Shown piece by piece: positions 27,076 through 35,782 of a stretch of 64,000 bases of DNA. The position numbers were made by a program, and so were the translations under genes. This DNA comes from Sphingopyxis microcysteis (GTDB lineage: Bacteria > Pseudomonadota > Alphaproteobacteria > Sphingomonadales > Sphingomonadaceae): the NCBI RefSeq assembly GCF_012274265.1, contig NZ_JAANYY010000003.1, forward strand, positions 1 to 64,000. Reading direction: 5' to 3'. Numbering within the stretch: the first letter of the stretch is position 1; each line of letters starts with the position of its first letter. The notes under the pieces were generated by a model. It searched no databases, was not told the DNA's origin, and saw only the letters and a list, made by a program, of their open reading frames with translations.

Positions 27076-28086
27076 TCACCCCTCGTCGGCAATCACGACC
27101 ACACGTGGCGTCGCGGCGTCATAGGTGGCGATGACCCGGCACGACGAGGGCGGACAGATACGGGCGATACGCTCCTTGACCGTCACCGGATCGGCAAGGG
27201 TCGGGGGCGGATCACCCAGCGGTGACCTCTTCTTCTTCTTTTTCGGGGCCGCCGCCAACGCCGCGGTCCAGCGGTTTTGCCCGCGCCCGTCCACGAAATG
27301 AACGAGCAGGCCGTTGGTGTCGGCCCAGCCGGCGTCGGTCACTTTCTTGCCGTTCACCGCATAGGCCGATATCGCGCAGCGCTGTCCCGAATCCGCCTGG
27401 CAGCGGTCGAGAATCTCCTTGCGCGTCGCGACCGAATTTTCCTTCCCGCTGATCAGCCAGCTTTTGCCGATAGCCGCCGGATCAATGGGCCGCGCAACCA
27501 TCGCCCAGCGGTTCCAGTTCAGCTTTCCCTTGGGAAAATAATCCTTCGACTGATCGAGCCCCGGATCCTCGTTCAGAAAGATCGCGCCGCTGTCATAGAC
27601 GGCGACCAGATCGCAGCCGAACGAGTTGGTCAGGCAATGACGTGTCGACACATCCGGGTTCGCCAGCATCTCGTCATTCACCGCCGCCCTGATCCACGAC
27701 TGGCCCATGCCATCCTGCGCGAGATAGACCTGTCCCGTGCCGCCAATCGCCGCCGCGACGTCGCATTCGTTTCCGGTCGCAGCCTTGCAGCGCTCGAGCA
27801 CCCGCTGCCGCGCCAGATTGAGCGTCCTGTGGCCGACCGAGACCCATGTCGACCCCGTGTCGGCATGATAGGCCGCCGCCATGAAGCCAGGCTCCGTGGG
27901 CAGCGAAGGCAAGTCGTAACCCGGCTCGTCGCCCGCATGGTCTTCGCCTGACTCCTGCGGCGGGGTTGCAGCGATGTCGTTCATGTCCCTCGCATGTTGT
28001 TCGGCCGATTGCGCCTGCGCCGCATCGGGCAACAGGATCAGCGTCGCGAGCGCCGTTGCGATCGAGAAAATGGGACGAAATTTCAT
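27076..28086 (-). CDS. Exported protein with DUF4189-like repeats
   Basis: About 336 residues. The ATG at 28086 has GGAA about eight bases upstream; an in-frame TTG at 28101 is an alternative. A signal peptide ends at AAQAQ. After ARDMNDIAATPPQESGED comes a segment GSTWVSVGHRTLNLARQRVL...CKAATGNECDVAAAI, the pattern of DUF4189 domains (regular Ala/Cys spacing, with Cys pairs). A second, weaker copy follows (ATRKEILDRCQADSGQRCAISAY), and a third Cys pair occurs at the C-terminus (CPPSSCRVIATYD). Cys pairs suggest disulfides in the periplasm. The function of DUF4189 proteins is not established. The gene precedes the 26253-27017 gene by 58 bases on the same strand. Confidence 0.7.
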   Translation of the reverse strand: MKFRPIFSIATALATLILLPDAAQAQSAEQHARDMNDIAATPPQESGEDHAGDEPGYDLPSLPTEPGFMAAAYHADTGSTWVSVGHRTLNLARQRVLERCKAATGNECDVAAAIGGTGQVYLAQDGMGQSWIRAAVNDEMLANPDVSTRHCLTNSFGCDLVAVYDSGAIFLNEDPGLDQSKDYFPKGKLNWNRWAMVARPIDPAAIGKSWLISGKENSVATRKEILDRCQADSGQRCAISAYAVNGKKVTDAGWADTNGLLVHFVDGRGQNRWTAALAAAPKKKKKRSPLGDPPPTLADPVTVKERIARICPPSSCRVIATYDAATPRVVVIADEG

Positions 28087-28327
28087 GTCGTTGATTTCCA
28101 ATGCAAAGGGACAAGCGAAACTTCGCCAGCCAAATGCCTAATCCTTGTGCGATCACCGGTCATCGGCCGCGTTGTCCCGGGTCATTGGCACCGGGCACGG
28201 CAAAATAGTGTGAAAAGCCAGCGCGATATGATGTGGGCTTGCCATCCATGCGACCGGCGTAGGCGGCGTGTCACGCCGATCCTATGACCGTGATCACAAC
28301 CAGTACACCGCGATGGGCGGCGCCAAG

Positions 28328-29101
28328 TCAGGCGAGTTCGAACATCGCCGCAATGCCGCTCGGCGCGGCGGGCTCGAAGCGCGACCAGCCGTCGGGGCCA
28401 AGCCGCTCGATCGGGCGGAAACGCGCCTTGTACGCCATGCGCGCCGATCCTTCGATCCAGTAACCGAGGTAGACGTAGGGCAGGCCCGCCCGCGCCGCGC
28501 GCTGGACATGGTCGGCGATGATATAGGTGCCCAGCCCTTCACGCAGCGGGTGCGCGGCGTCAAAGAAGCTGTAGATCATCGACAATCCGTCGCCCTGCCG
28601 GTCGGTCAGGCAACAGCCGATCAGGCGGCCCTTGCTGCCGTCGGTGGTCGGCTCGCGATACTCGATCATATAGCTGTCGACCGGGGTCTGCTCGACCATG
28701 TCGGCGAAATCCTGCTCATCCATGTCGGCCATGCCGCCATTGGGGTGGCGCGAGCCGAGATAAGAGCGCAGCAACGCATATTGTTCCTCGGTCGCCCACG
28801 GCTTGCACGCGGTCGCGACCAGGTCGCCGTTGCGGCGGATCGTGCGCTTCTGCGAATTGCTGGGGGTGAATTCGGCGGCGCAGACGCGCACCGACACGCA
28901 GGCCGCGCAATCGGCGCAGCTCGGGCGATAGGCCACTGACTGGCTGCGCCGGAATCCGATGCGGCCCAGCGCGTCGTTCAGCTCGTTCGCCGTATTGCCG
29001 CTGAGTTCGGTAAACACCTTGCGTTCGGTCTTGCCCGCCAGATAGGGGCAAGGCGCCGGGCTGGTGACGAAAAAGCGCGGAAAACGGAACGGTGCGGACA
29101 C
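28328..29101 (-). CDS. bpt: Aspartate/glutamate leucyltransferase (bacterial N-end rule transferase)
   Basis: About 257 residues from a GTG at 29101, which has GGAGG with nine-base spacing. The enzyme adds leucine from Leu-tRNA to proteins with N-terminal Asp or Glu, marking them for ClpS/ClpAP degradation. The N-terminal cysteine signature [13 protein letters not shown] and the conserved C-terminal GNAT-like part ([22 protein letters not shown]) identify the ATE/Bpt family. The family also includes true arginyltransferases, and the short bacterial form favours Bpt. It stands alone on the minus strand, with repeats upstream. Confidence 0.92.
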   Translation of the reverse strand: MSAPFRFPRFFVTSPAPCPYLAGKTERKVFTELSGNTANELNDALGRIGFRRSQSVAYRPSCADCAACVSVRVCAAEFTPSNSQKRTIRRNGDLVATACKPWATEEQYALLRSYLGSRHPNGGMADMDEQDFADMVEQTPVDSYMIEYREPTTDGSKGRLIGCCLTDRQGDGLSMIYSFFDAAHPLREGLGTYIIADHVQRAARAGLPYVYLGYWIEGSARMAYKARFRPIERLGPDGWSRFEPAAPSGIAAMFELA

Positions 29102-29220
29102 GCGGATGAACCTCCAGATATGCGATGCGGAATCCCCCCCGACGCGGGTCCGACGCTCACCACCCACCAACTATGCCGCGCGGCGTCAATGGTGCAAAGT
29201 CCGTTTACCATTTTTAGTCG

Positions 29221-29285
29221 TGCCGATCTGAATCACCTCGAAAATTATCTGAATCGGGCGGTAAGGATTGTGCCGATTTGAATCA
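29221..29285. repeat. Short direct repeats, possible insertion-sequence remnant
   Basis: TGCCGATCTGAATCA at 29221-29235 and TGCCGATTTGAATCA at 29271-29285 differ at one base and are 50 bases apart; a partial copy (ATCTGAATC) lies between them. Repeated terminal blocks of this kind occur at the ends of some insertion sequences, such as the IS21 family. No transposase remains nearby, so this is at best a relic. Confidence 0.4.
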
Positions 29286-29333
29286 GAGGTGGGCAGCTTG
29301 GTGATCGCCACCGATCATAAGCCCGCCCCTGTT

Positions 29334-29411
29334 CGTCATCCCGGCGAAGGCCGGGATCTCGCCGGTTCGTTAAAACGCGAGGGTGAGATCCCGGCCTCCG
29401 CCGGGATGACG
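29334..29411. repeat. Long inverted repeat (CATCCCGGCGAAGGCCGGGA family)
   Basis: Arms 29334-29360 and 29385-29411 are reverse complements except for one base; the spacer is 24 bases, the same length as in the copy at 19778-19855. It lies 34 bases beyond the pyk stop codon (minus strand) and may form the 3' end of that transcript. Confidence 0.8.
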
Positions 29412-29445
29412 GAAGGACTTAGAAGCCGGGCGGTGCAAAGCCCGA

Positions 29446-30900
29446 TCAGCTATACCCGCGCAGCTCGTCGCCGGTCAGCGTCGCCACGTGCAGCACGTTG
29501 GTCGACCCCGGCGTGCCGAACGGGACCCCCGCCATCATGACCAGCTTCGCGCCCGCCTTGCCGATGCCGTGGCGCAGCGCCATGCGCTTACCCTTGGCGA
29601 TCATCTCTTCGAAACTGCCGATGTCCTTGGTTGGCACCGCATGCGCGCCCCAGAGCAGCCCGAGCCGACGCGCCGCTTCCTTTTTGGGCGTGAGGACCAA
29701 CAGCGGCGCGTTGGGCCGTTCGCGCGCCACCCGCCGCGCAGTCGATCCCGATGCGGTGAAGCAGATGATCGCATCGGCGGCAATCGTGCCGATGATGCCG
29801 CCGGCGGCCTCCGCCAGCGCGTCGGCGGTGGTCGCGTCCGGCAGCGTTTCGGTAAAGTGCAGGCGGCGAAAATAGTCAGGGTCGCTTTCGACCGAGCGCG
29901 CGATCGAATCCATCATGGTGACAGCTTCCACCGGCCAGGCGCCCGCCGCGGTCTCGGCCGACAGCATGATCGCGTCGGCGCCGTCGTACACCGCGGTGGC
30001 AACATCGCTGACTTCGGCGCGCGTCGGCGAGGGCGAGACGATCATCGATTCGAGCATCTGCGTCGCGACGACCACCGGCTTGCCCATCCGCCGCGCAGTG
30101 GCGACGATGCGCTTTTGCAGCGGCGGCACCGCCTCGGGAGGAAGCTCGACGCCGAGGTCACCGCGCGCGACCATCGCCGCGTCGGCGAGCTCGAGGATTT
30201 CCTCGATCCGCTGCACCCCCGACGGCTTTTCGAACTTCACGAGCAGTGCTGCCTTGCCGCCGATCAGACGCCGCGCCTCAGCGACATCCTCGGGCCGCTG
30301 GACGAACGACAGCGCGACCCAGTCGACATGCTGCTCCAGCGCAAAGGTCAGATCCTTGCGGTCCTTTTCGGTCAGCGCCGCGAGCGGAACGACGACGTCG
30401 GGGACATTGACCCCCTTGCGGTCCGAAATCTTGCCGCCGACCTCGACCACCGTGTCGATCCGCGACGGCGACACGCTCTGCACCCGCAGCACCAGCTTGC
30501 CGTCGTCGATGAGCAGCCGGGTGCCCGCTTCCAGCGCCGCGAACAATTCGGGGTGCGGCAGGTGGACGCGCGTCGCGTCGCCCGGCGCCTTGTCGATGTC
30601 GAGCGCGAATGCCGCGCCCTTCACCAACTCGGCGGGGCCGTCCTTGAACGTCCCGACGCGCAGCTTCGGTCCTTGCAGGTCGACCAGGATCGTCGTCGGC
30701 CGCCCGGTTTCCTTTTCCAGCGCGCGGATGGCCGCAATCACCTTGGCGTGACCCGCATGGTCGCCATGGCTCATATTGACGCGAAAGGCGTCGGCGCCGG
30801 CGCGGTGCAGCGCCGCAATCATCTCGGGATTGGCGCTCACGGGACCAAGGGTCGCCAGGATGCGCACCTTGCGCTGGCGGGGGGTAAAACTCTGGACCAC
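29446..30900 (-). CDS. pyk: Pyruvate kinase
   Basis: 484 residues, normal for a bacterial pyruvate kinase. It converts phosphoenolpyruvate and ADP to pyruvate and ATP, the last step of the Entner-Doudoroff and glycolytic routes. Recognisable elements are the N-terminal RKVRILATLGPVSANP and FRVNMSHGDH, the catalytic-Lys and metal region VKFEKPSGVQRIEEI followed by MVARGDLGVELP, and the TQMLESM segment. The C-terminal allosteric domain is complete. It is transcribed away from the DUF1244 gene; the 196-base gap holds both promoters and a palindromic repeat. Confidence 0.95.
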   Translation of the reverse strand: MVQSFTPRQRKVRILATLGPVSANPEMIAALHRAGADAFRVNMSHGDHAGHAKVIAAIRALEKETGRPTTILVDLQGPKLRVGTFKDGPAELVKGAAFALDIDKAPGDATRVHLPHPELFAALEAGTRLLIDDGKLVLRVQSVSPSRIDTVVEVGGKISDRKGVNVPDVVVPLAALTEKDRKDLTFALEQHVDWVALSFVQRPEDVAEARRLIGGKAALLVKFEKPSGVQRIEEILELADAAMVARGDLGVELPPEAVPPLQKRIVATARRMGKPVVVATQMLESMIVSPSPTRAEVSDVATAVYDGADAIMLSAETAAGAWPVEAVTMMDSIARSVESDPDYFRRLHFTETLPDATTADALAEAAGGIIGTIAADAIICFTASGSTARRVARERPNAPLLVLTPKKEAARRLGLLWGAHAVPTKDIGSFEEMIAKGKRMALRHGIGKAGAKLVMMAGVPFGTPGSTNVLHVATLTGDELRGYS

Positions 30901-30928
30901 AGATGCTCCGATATGGTTTCGATCATCG

Positions 30929-30995
30929 CCGTAGCCCTGAGCCTGTCGAAGGGCGCCTATCCACGATAAGCGCCCTTCGACAGGCTCAGGACCAT
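30929..30995. repeat. REP-type palindrome in a divergent promoter region
   Basis: The left arm, from 30929, contains CCCTGAGCCTGTCGAAGGGC and the right arm, ending at 30995, its near reverse complement. This is the same family as 18268-18338 and 48000-48087. It lies between the divergent starts of pyk and the DUF1244 gene, an unusual place for repeats that mostly sit at 3' ends. Confidence 0.8.
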
Positions 30996-31096
30996 GGTTT
31001 TGTCCGAACAGATAGACACCGCTTGCCTAGTCTCACTGCCCCCGGCAAGGCAAGCCGCGTATAGCTATTCATGCCCCCAGCAGAAGGAAATCCGCC

Positions 31097-31423
31097 ATGT
31101 CCTGCAGCGACGACCAGGCCGCCCCGAACGATGCGCTCGACGCGCTGGACGATGCGGTGGCGGCGGCCGCCTTCCGCCGCCTCGCTCGCCTGCTCCAGCA
31201 CCGCCACGACGCCGCGAACATCGACCTGATGGGGCTCGCCGGTTTCTGCCGCAATTGCCTCGGCGACTGGATCGCCGAGGCGGGCGGCATGGACAAGGAA
31301 AGCGGCCGCGCGATTGTCCACGGCATGCCGACCGCCGATTGGAAAGCGCTGCACCACACCGCCGCTACCCCCGAACAGCTCGCACGGATGGAGGCGAGCA
31401 TGGCAAGGAATCCGCGCGACTGA
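31097..31423 (+). CDS. DUF1244 family protein
   Basis: 108 residues, small and soluble. The ATG at 31097 has AAGGAAA about seven bases upstream. The sequence matches the DUF1244 pattern: a helical N-terminus, then LMGLAGFCRNCLGDWIAEA and a C-terminal HGMPTADWKALHHTAATPEQL. Two Cys (CRNC) and several His could bind a metal, but no function is established for the family. It lies 70 bases upstream of the amidohydrolase gene on the same strand. Confidence 0.85.
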   Translation: MSCSDDQAAPNDALDALDDAVAAAAFRRLARLLQHRHDAANIDLMGLAGFCRNCLGDWIAEAGGMDKESGRAIVHGMPTADWKALHHTAATPEQLARMEASMARNPRD

Positions 31424-31493
31424 GCTTGCGACGCCCCGGCTTTCGCGACATGATCGGACGACAAGGCGGAGAGCCAACAGGGAGATAATCGGG

Positions 31494-32816
31494 ATGCGTA
31501 TGACATGGGCCGCGGCGACGATCGCGGCAGGACTGATCGCAAGCACACCGCTGGCCGCTCAGCCGTCCGCCACCACCTATATCCACGCCGGGCGCCTGCT
31601 CGACCAGCCGGGCCGCGAGCCGCGCGGGCCATCGACGATCGTCGTCCGCGACGGGAAGATCGCCGAAGTGCGCGACGGCTTTGCGACGCCCGAGGGCGAT
31701 GCGCGTGTCGTCGACCTGAAGAACGCCTTTGTCCTCCCCGGCCTGATCGACATGCACGTCCATATCTCCAGCGACGACAATCTGCTGCGCAGCCGCCTCG
31801 AAAGCTCGGGCCGCGACGTCGAGGATATATTCGTGATCGCGCAGGGCAATGCGCGCAAGACGCTCGAAGCCGGCTTTACCACCGTGCGCGATCTGGGCGG
31901 CGATGGCCGCACCACGACGACGCTGCGCGACGCGATCAACAATGGCGTGATCGTCGGCCCGACCGTCATTCCCGCCGGAACGATGATTTCGGTGACCGGC
32001 GGCCATGGCGGGGTCAACGGGCTGAACCGCACCCTGACCCACGCGGTCGCGGCCGAGCGGACCAATATCTGCGACGGCCCCGACGGCTGTGCCAGCGCGG
32101 TACGCGCGCAGATTTCCCTCGGCGCCGAGGTGATCAAATTCGCCGCGACCGGAGGGGTGCGATCGAACGTCGCGGGCGGGCTGGGCAAGCAGATGTCCGA
32201 CGCCGAAATGAAATCGGTGGTCGACACCGCGCACAGCTTTGGCCGCAAGGTGACCGCCCATGCGCATGGCAAGGAAGGCATCGACGCCGCGCTGCGCGCC
32301 GGGGTCGATTCGATCGAGCATGGCAGCTTCATCGACGATGAAACGGTCAAGCTGTTCAAGGCGTCGAACGCGGCGCTGGTCCCGACCGCCGTGGCGCCGA
32401 TCGCCGCGCTGGCACAGGCGCGCCGCGGCGACGCACCGGGACCGCAACTTGCGAAGGCCGAAGAGGCCGCCGCATCGCACGCCGCCAGCATGGCGCGCGC
32501 GATCCGCGGCAATGTCCGCATCCTGTTCGGCACCGATTCGGGCGTCGCGCCGCACGGCGACAATGCCAAGGAGTTCGCGTTGATGGTCAAGGCGGGGATG
32601 ACCCCGGCGCAGGCGATCAAAGCCGCGACCATCGACAATGCCGCCGAACTCGACCGGCCGATCGGGGCGATCGTGGCGGGGCGCGATGCCGACATCATCG
32701 CCGTCAGCGGCGACCCGCTGGCCGATGTCACCGCGCTGGAAAAGGTCGATTTCGTGATGCGGCGCGGCGTGGTCCACAAGGATGGCGGCAAGCGCCAGCC
32801 GTTTCCGCCCGAATGA
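31494..32816 (+). CDS. Exported metal-dependent amidohydrolase
   Basis: About 440 residues. The ATG at 31494 has GGGAG about ten bases upstream; ATG 31500 is an alternative. A signal peptide ends at STPLAAQ, so the enzyme is probably periplasmic. It is a member of the amidohydrolase superfamily (imidazolonepropionase/Xaa-Pro or Xaa-Arg dipeptidase-like group). Metal ligands can be followed: HxH in DMHVHIS, the bridging Lys in VIKFAATGG, His in VTAHAHG and IEHGSF, and the catalytic Asp in FGTDSGV. Relatives remove C-terminal amino acids from dipeptides or hydrolyse cyclic amides, and the substrate here cannot be fixed. Confidence 0.88.
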   Translation: MRMTWAAATIAAGLIASTPLAAQPSATTYIHAGRLLDQPGREPRGPSTIVVRDGKIAEVRDGFATPEGDARVVDLKNAFVLPGLIDMHVHISSDDNLLRSRLESSGRDVEDIFVIAQGNARKTLEAGFTTVRDLGGDGRTTTTLRDAINNGVIVGPTVIPAGTMISVTGGHGGVNGLNRTLTHAVAAERTNICDGPDGCASAVRAQISLGAEVIKFAATGGVRSNVAGGLGKQMSDAEMKSVVDTAHSFGRKVTAHAHGKEGIDAALRAGVDSIEHGSFIDDETVKLFKASNAALVPTAVAPIAALAQARRGDAPGPQLAKAEEAAASHAASMARAIRGNVRILFGTDSGVAPHGDNAKEFALMVKAGMTPAQAIKAATIDNAAELDRPIGAIVAGRDADIIAVSGDPLADVTALEKVDFVMRRGVVHKDGGKRQPFPPE

Positions 32817-32917
32817 GCGATCGGGTCCAAGAAAGCATGGCGAAAACGCAGCGGGACGATTAGGGACGCGGCAGCCGCGATTCTCGCGCCGCATCATCCC
32901 AATCACCGGAGCCCAAA

Positions 32918-33160
32918 ATGAGCGAAGCCACCGTATCCGACGAACAACTGCGCCTTTTCATCGAGCGCATCGAACGGATGGAAGAAGAAAAAAAAGGCGT
33001 CGCCGACGACATTCGCGACACCTATAACGAAGCGAAATCGCAGGGTTACGACACCAAGATCATGCGCCAGGTCATCAAGCTGCGGAAAATGTCCAGAGAT
33101 GATCGAATGGAAATGGAAGCCGTTCTGGACGTCTACAAAGCCGCTTTGGGCCTCGCCTAA
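32918..33160 (+). CDS. gapR: GapR-type nucleoid-associated protein (DUF2312)
   Basis: 80 residues, all helical. The sequence [20 protein letters not shown], then [19 protein letters not shown] and a C-terminal [15 protein letters not shown], matches the DUF2312/GapR family. In Caulobacter, GapR encircles overtwisted, AT-rich DNA and helps topoisomerases during replication. The spacing and length agree with the family. The 3' end overlaps the stop of the convergent gene at 33157-33792 by four bases. Confidence 0.9.
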   Translation: MSEATVSDEQLRLFIERIERMEEEKKGVADDIRDTYNEAKSQGYDTKIMRQVIKLRKMSRDDRMEMEAVLDVYKAALGLA

Positions 33161-33792
33161 TCACCTTCCTGAAGTCGGCGGTAAAGTGTCAGTGCAGCTT
33201 CGTCGCCGACCTCCAGCAATCGGATAACGTCCCCTAAACGCTTTGAATAATCGCGGAGCGTATCGTTCGTTCGTGCCATCTCGCTCACCATGAGCTCGGA
33301 AAACCAGAAGAACGCCGATCTTGCGCGGGTGATGTCTTCAGCCGAAACTGTCAAATCGGTCACGGCTTTCGGGTGCGTTATCCGGTTCCTCAGCTGAATC
33401 GTTTGTTTCAAGTTCGCCCAGCCTTCGACACCAAAATTGGGCTGGTCACCCAATGCGCATTTGGCAGCAAGTCGAGCAGTCAAACGGACCATCGCCGTGG
33501 TCGATATGAACCGGCGCTGCTCAGAAATCTTTCCGTCCTCACTTACAAAATAGGTCGTTTCAGAAAGGGCGCGGCGCTCATTTTCCGAAATCAGTCCCAT
33601 CGTTTCGGCGGCTGCCATCACATCCTCTCGATACAGCCATGCGAGCCCTTCGACAGCAGCAATGAGTGTGCGCACCAACCCGCGCCGGTTCACAGGGGTA
33701 TCCGCCTGAGTTTGCCGGGACATCGCGTCATCAACATCAAGAAACAGCTCGCCAATCAGGCCCGGCAACGCCGGTTCCGAAACTTTCGACAA
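33157..33792 (-). CDS. Unknown protein, possible HEPN-like motif
   Basis: About 211 residues, read from a TTG at 33792 because GGGGAGG lies 5-12 bases before it; a longer frame begins at TTG 33840 without a ribosome site. No signal peptide or membrane helix is seen. The protein is mostly helical and contains [13 protein letters not shown], which resembles the Arg-x4-His motif and surroundings of HEPN-type proteins (many are RNases of toxin or defence systems). The gene is visibly lower in GC than its neighbours and interrupts an otherwise plus-strand series, which suggests recent arrival. No antitoxin-like partner lies beside it. Family assignment is tentative. Confidence 0.6.
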   Translation of the reverse strand: MSKVSEPALPGLIGELFLDVDDAMSRQTQADTPVNRRGLVRTLIAAVEGLAWLYREDVMAAAETMGLISENERRALSETTYFVSEDGKISEQRRFISTTAMVRLTARLAAKCALGDQPNFGVEGWANLKQTIQLRNRITHPKAVTDLTVSAEDITRARSAFFWFSELMVSEMARTNDTLRDYSKRLGDVIRLLEVGDEAALTLYRRLQEGD

Positions 33793-33866
33793 TGTGTCCT
33801 CCCCATGTCGATTTCTTTCGTTATACGGCTTTAGATACAATCAGCCAGTGCGAGGAAAAGCAGTTT

Positions 33867-34184
33867 ATGTTCAGCACCACCACCAATACGATCGAAGGCC
33901 GGCCGGCCCGCGAATATCTGGGCATCGTCACCGGTGAAGTGATCGTCGGTGCCAACCTGTTCCGCGACCTGTTTGCCAGCATCACCGACATCGTCGGCGG
34001 CCGGTCGGGCAAATATGAGGACGTCCTCGCCCGCGCCCGCAAGGAAGCGATCGCCGAGATGGAAGCCGAAGCGGCCCGCCTCGGCGGCAATGCGGTGGTC
34101 GGCGTCGACCTTGATTATGAAGTGCTTGGCCAGAACGGGTCGATGCTGATGGTCAGTGCGTCGGGAACCGCGGTCGTCATCTGA
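33867..34184 (+). CDS. YbjQ/UPF0145 family protein
   Basis: 105 residues. The ATG at 33867 has GAGGAAAA about ten bases upstream. The family pattern is clear: [60 protein letters not shown] and VVGVDLDYE. The protein is small, cytoplasmic and predicted to assemble as a pentamer. The heavy-metal-binding name attached to the family has little experimental support. Its start lies 75 bases from that of the divergent gene at 33792. Confidence 0.9.
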   Translation: MFSTTTNTIEGRPAREYLGIVTGEVIVGANLFRDLFASITDIVGGRSGKYEDVLARARKEAIAEMEAEAARLGGNAVVGVDLDYEVLGQNGSMLMVSASGTAVVI

Positions 34185-34253
34185 CGCAGTTGTCTCTTGG
34201 GGGCCGCCGCTGTAGGGCGGCGCCAGCTTTCAAATTGACCGATGGAGGGTGGC

Positions 34254-35000
34254 TTGGCCGGCCATAGTAAATTCAAGAACATCATGCACCGCAAGGGTGC
34301 GCAGGACAAAAAGCGCAGCAGCCTGTTTTCGAAGCTCAGCCGCGAAATCACCGTGGCGGCGAAGATGGGCCTGCCCGACCCCGACGCGAACGCGCGCCTG
34401 CGCGCGGCGGTCAATGCCGCCAAGGCGCAGTCGATGCCGAAGGACAATATCCAGCGCGCGATCGACAAGGCCGCGGGCAACGACGGCGATAACTATGAAG
34501 AAATCCGCTACGAAGGCTATGGCCCCGGCGGCGTGTCGCTGATCGTCGAGGCGCTGACCGACAACCGCAACCGCACAGCGACCAACGTCCGCACCGCGTT
34601 CAGCAAGAATGGCGGCAACCTCGGGACGTCGGGCAGCGTCAGCCACGGCTTCGACCGGCTGGGCCTGATCAACTATGCCGCGAGCGCCGGCGACGCAGAC
34701 ACGGTGTTCGAAGCCGCGCTCGACGCTGGCGCCGACGACGTCGAATCGTCCGAGGACGGCCACGACATCTGGACCAGCGTCGACAGCCTGCACGAAGTCG
34801 CCAAGGCGCTCGAAGCGAAGCTGGGCGAGGCTGAGGGCGTGAAGCTGGCGTGGCGCCCGACGCTGAAGAGCGAAGTCGCCGACGAAGCCATCGCGCAGAC
34901 GCTGTTCAAGCTGATCGACACGCTCGATGACGACGACGATGTGCAGACCGTGTGGGGCAATTACGAGATTCCCGATGCGGTGATGGAGAAATTGGGGTGA
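34254..35000 (+). CDS. yebC: YebC/PmpR family protein
   Basis: 248 residues. The start is the TTG at 34254, which gives the canonical N-terminus [20 protein letters not shown] and has GGAGG at six-base spacing; the ATG at 34242 would include the ribosome site. Members bind DNA as regulators or, in recent work, assist ribosomes at polyproline stalls. The three-domain YebC pattern is complete ([20 protein letters not shown], then [15 protein letters not shown]). Linkage to ruvC and ruvA is typical of many bacteria. Confidence 0.93.
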   Translation: MAGHSKFKNIMHRKGAQDKKRSSLFSKLSREITVAAKMGLPDPDANARLRAAVNAAKAQSMPKDNIQRAIDKAAGNDGDNYEEIRYEGYGPGGVSLIVEALTDNRNRTATNVRTAFSKNGGNLGTSGSVSHGFDRLGLINYAASAGDADTVFEAALDAGADDVESSEDGHDIWTSVDSLHEVAKALEAKLGEAEGVKLAWRPTLKSEVADEAIAQTLFKLIDTLDDDDDVQTVWGNYEIPDAVMEKLG

Positions 35001-35009
35001 ACCATTTCT

Positions 35010-35105
35010 CCCCTCCCCTTCAGGGGAGGGGTCGGGGGTGGGGGCCATCGGCCTCGCGCAACCTCGACAGCCCCCACCCCAACCCCTCCCCTGAAGGGGA
35101 GGGGC
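35010..35105. repeat. Inverted repeat (CCCCTCCCCTTCAGGGGAGGGG family)
   Basis: Arms at about 35010-35045 and 35070-35105 pair almost fully; each arm is itself a small palindrome (CCCCTCCCCTTCAGGGGAGGGG). The right arm ends eight bases before the ruvC ATG, so its GGAGGGG block doubles as the ruvC ribosome site. A larger relative lies at 55368-55527. Confidence 0.8.
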
Positions 35106-35112
35106 TAAAGAT

Positions 35113-35586
35113 ATGATCATCCTCGGCCTCGACCCCTCGCTCAGCTGCACCGGCTGGGGCATCATCCGCGTCGAGGGCAGCCGGATCAGCCACATCGCGA
35201 ACGGCCAGATCAAGACCGACGCCAAGGCGCCCCTGCCCGACCGCCTCGCCCATCTCGACACGGTGCTGGCGGCGGTCATCGCCGACCACGCCCCGACCCA
35301 CGCCGCGGTCGAGGAAGTGTTCGTCAACGACAATCCGCAATCGACCTTGAAACTCGCGCACGCGCGCGGCGTCGTCCTGCTCGGCTGCGCGCGCGGTGGG
35401 CTGGCCGTGGCCGAATATGCCCCGCGCCTCGTCAAAAAAGCGATCGTCGGCACCGGTGGCGCCGCGAAGGAACAGGTGCAGGCGATGCTGCGCGTGCTGC
35501 TCCCGGGCGCGAAGGTCGCGGGACCGGACGCGGCGGATGCGCTGGCGGTGGCAATCTGCCACGCGAACCACCGGCCGCGTGTTTAA
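35113..35586 (+). CDS. ruvC: Holliday junction resolvase RuvC
   Basis: 157 residues. It cleaves Holliday junctions with RuvAB. Catalytic acidic residues are visible: Asp7 in [13 protein letters not shown], Glu in [15 protein letters not shown], and the C-terminal pair in [16 protein letters not shown]. The length is normal. Its ribosome site appears to come from the palindromic repeat just upstream. A separate repeat splits it from ruvA. Confidence 0.95.
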   Translation: MIILGLDPSLSCTGWGIIRVEGSRISHIANGQIKTDAKAPLPDRLAHLDTVLAAVIADHAPTHAAVEEVFVNDNPQSTLKLAHARGVVLLGCARGGLAVAEYAPRLVKKAIVGTGGAAKEQVQAMLRVLLPGAKVAGPDAADALAVAICHANHRPRV

Positions 35587-35590
35587 GAGT

Positions 35591-35738
35591 TTCGCACGAA
35601 GACACAAAGACACGAAGAGGTCGCATTTGCCGCGAAGCGGCTTTTCTCCCCTATCGTTGCGGCAGACAAAGAGGCTGAAGGAGAAAAGGGCCTATCGGCC
35701 CGAACTGCCCTCTTTGTGTCTTTGTGTCTTCGTGCGAA
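35591..35738. repeat. Inverted repeat with 30-base arms between ruvC and ruvA
   Basis: Arms 35591-35620 and 35709-35738 contain CGAAGACACAAAGACAC and its reverse complement, with one mismatch. The 88-base middle carries smaller self-complementary parts (TTTTCTCC against GGAGAAAA, GGGCC-TATC-GGCCC). It fills most of the 196 bases between the two genes. This is a different repeat family from the other palindromes in the window. Confidence 0.8.
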
Positions 35739-35782
35739 CCAATTTTGTTCCCTTTTCATTCCCGCCGCGCTAGGCACGGACC

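Larger units (their letters stand above)
29102..29445. other. Non-coding interval between bpt and pyk
   Basis: This 344-base stretch separates two minus-strand genes. It holds the ribosome site and probable promoter of bpt, an AT-rich patch with direct repeats at 29221-29285, and a long palindromic repeat at 29334-29411. A small open frame at 29268-29540 runs across the palindrome and has no credible protein features. I see no RNA gene here. Confidence 0.6.

Noticed and set aside
33793..33840. Longer start (TTG 33840) for the HEPN-like gene
   Set aside because: The TTG at 33792 has a strong GGGGAGG site; the longer form has none and would run into the divergent promoter.
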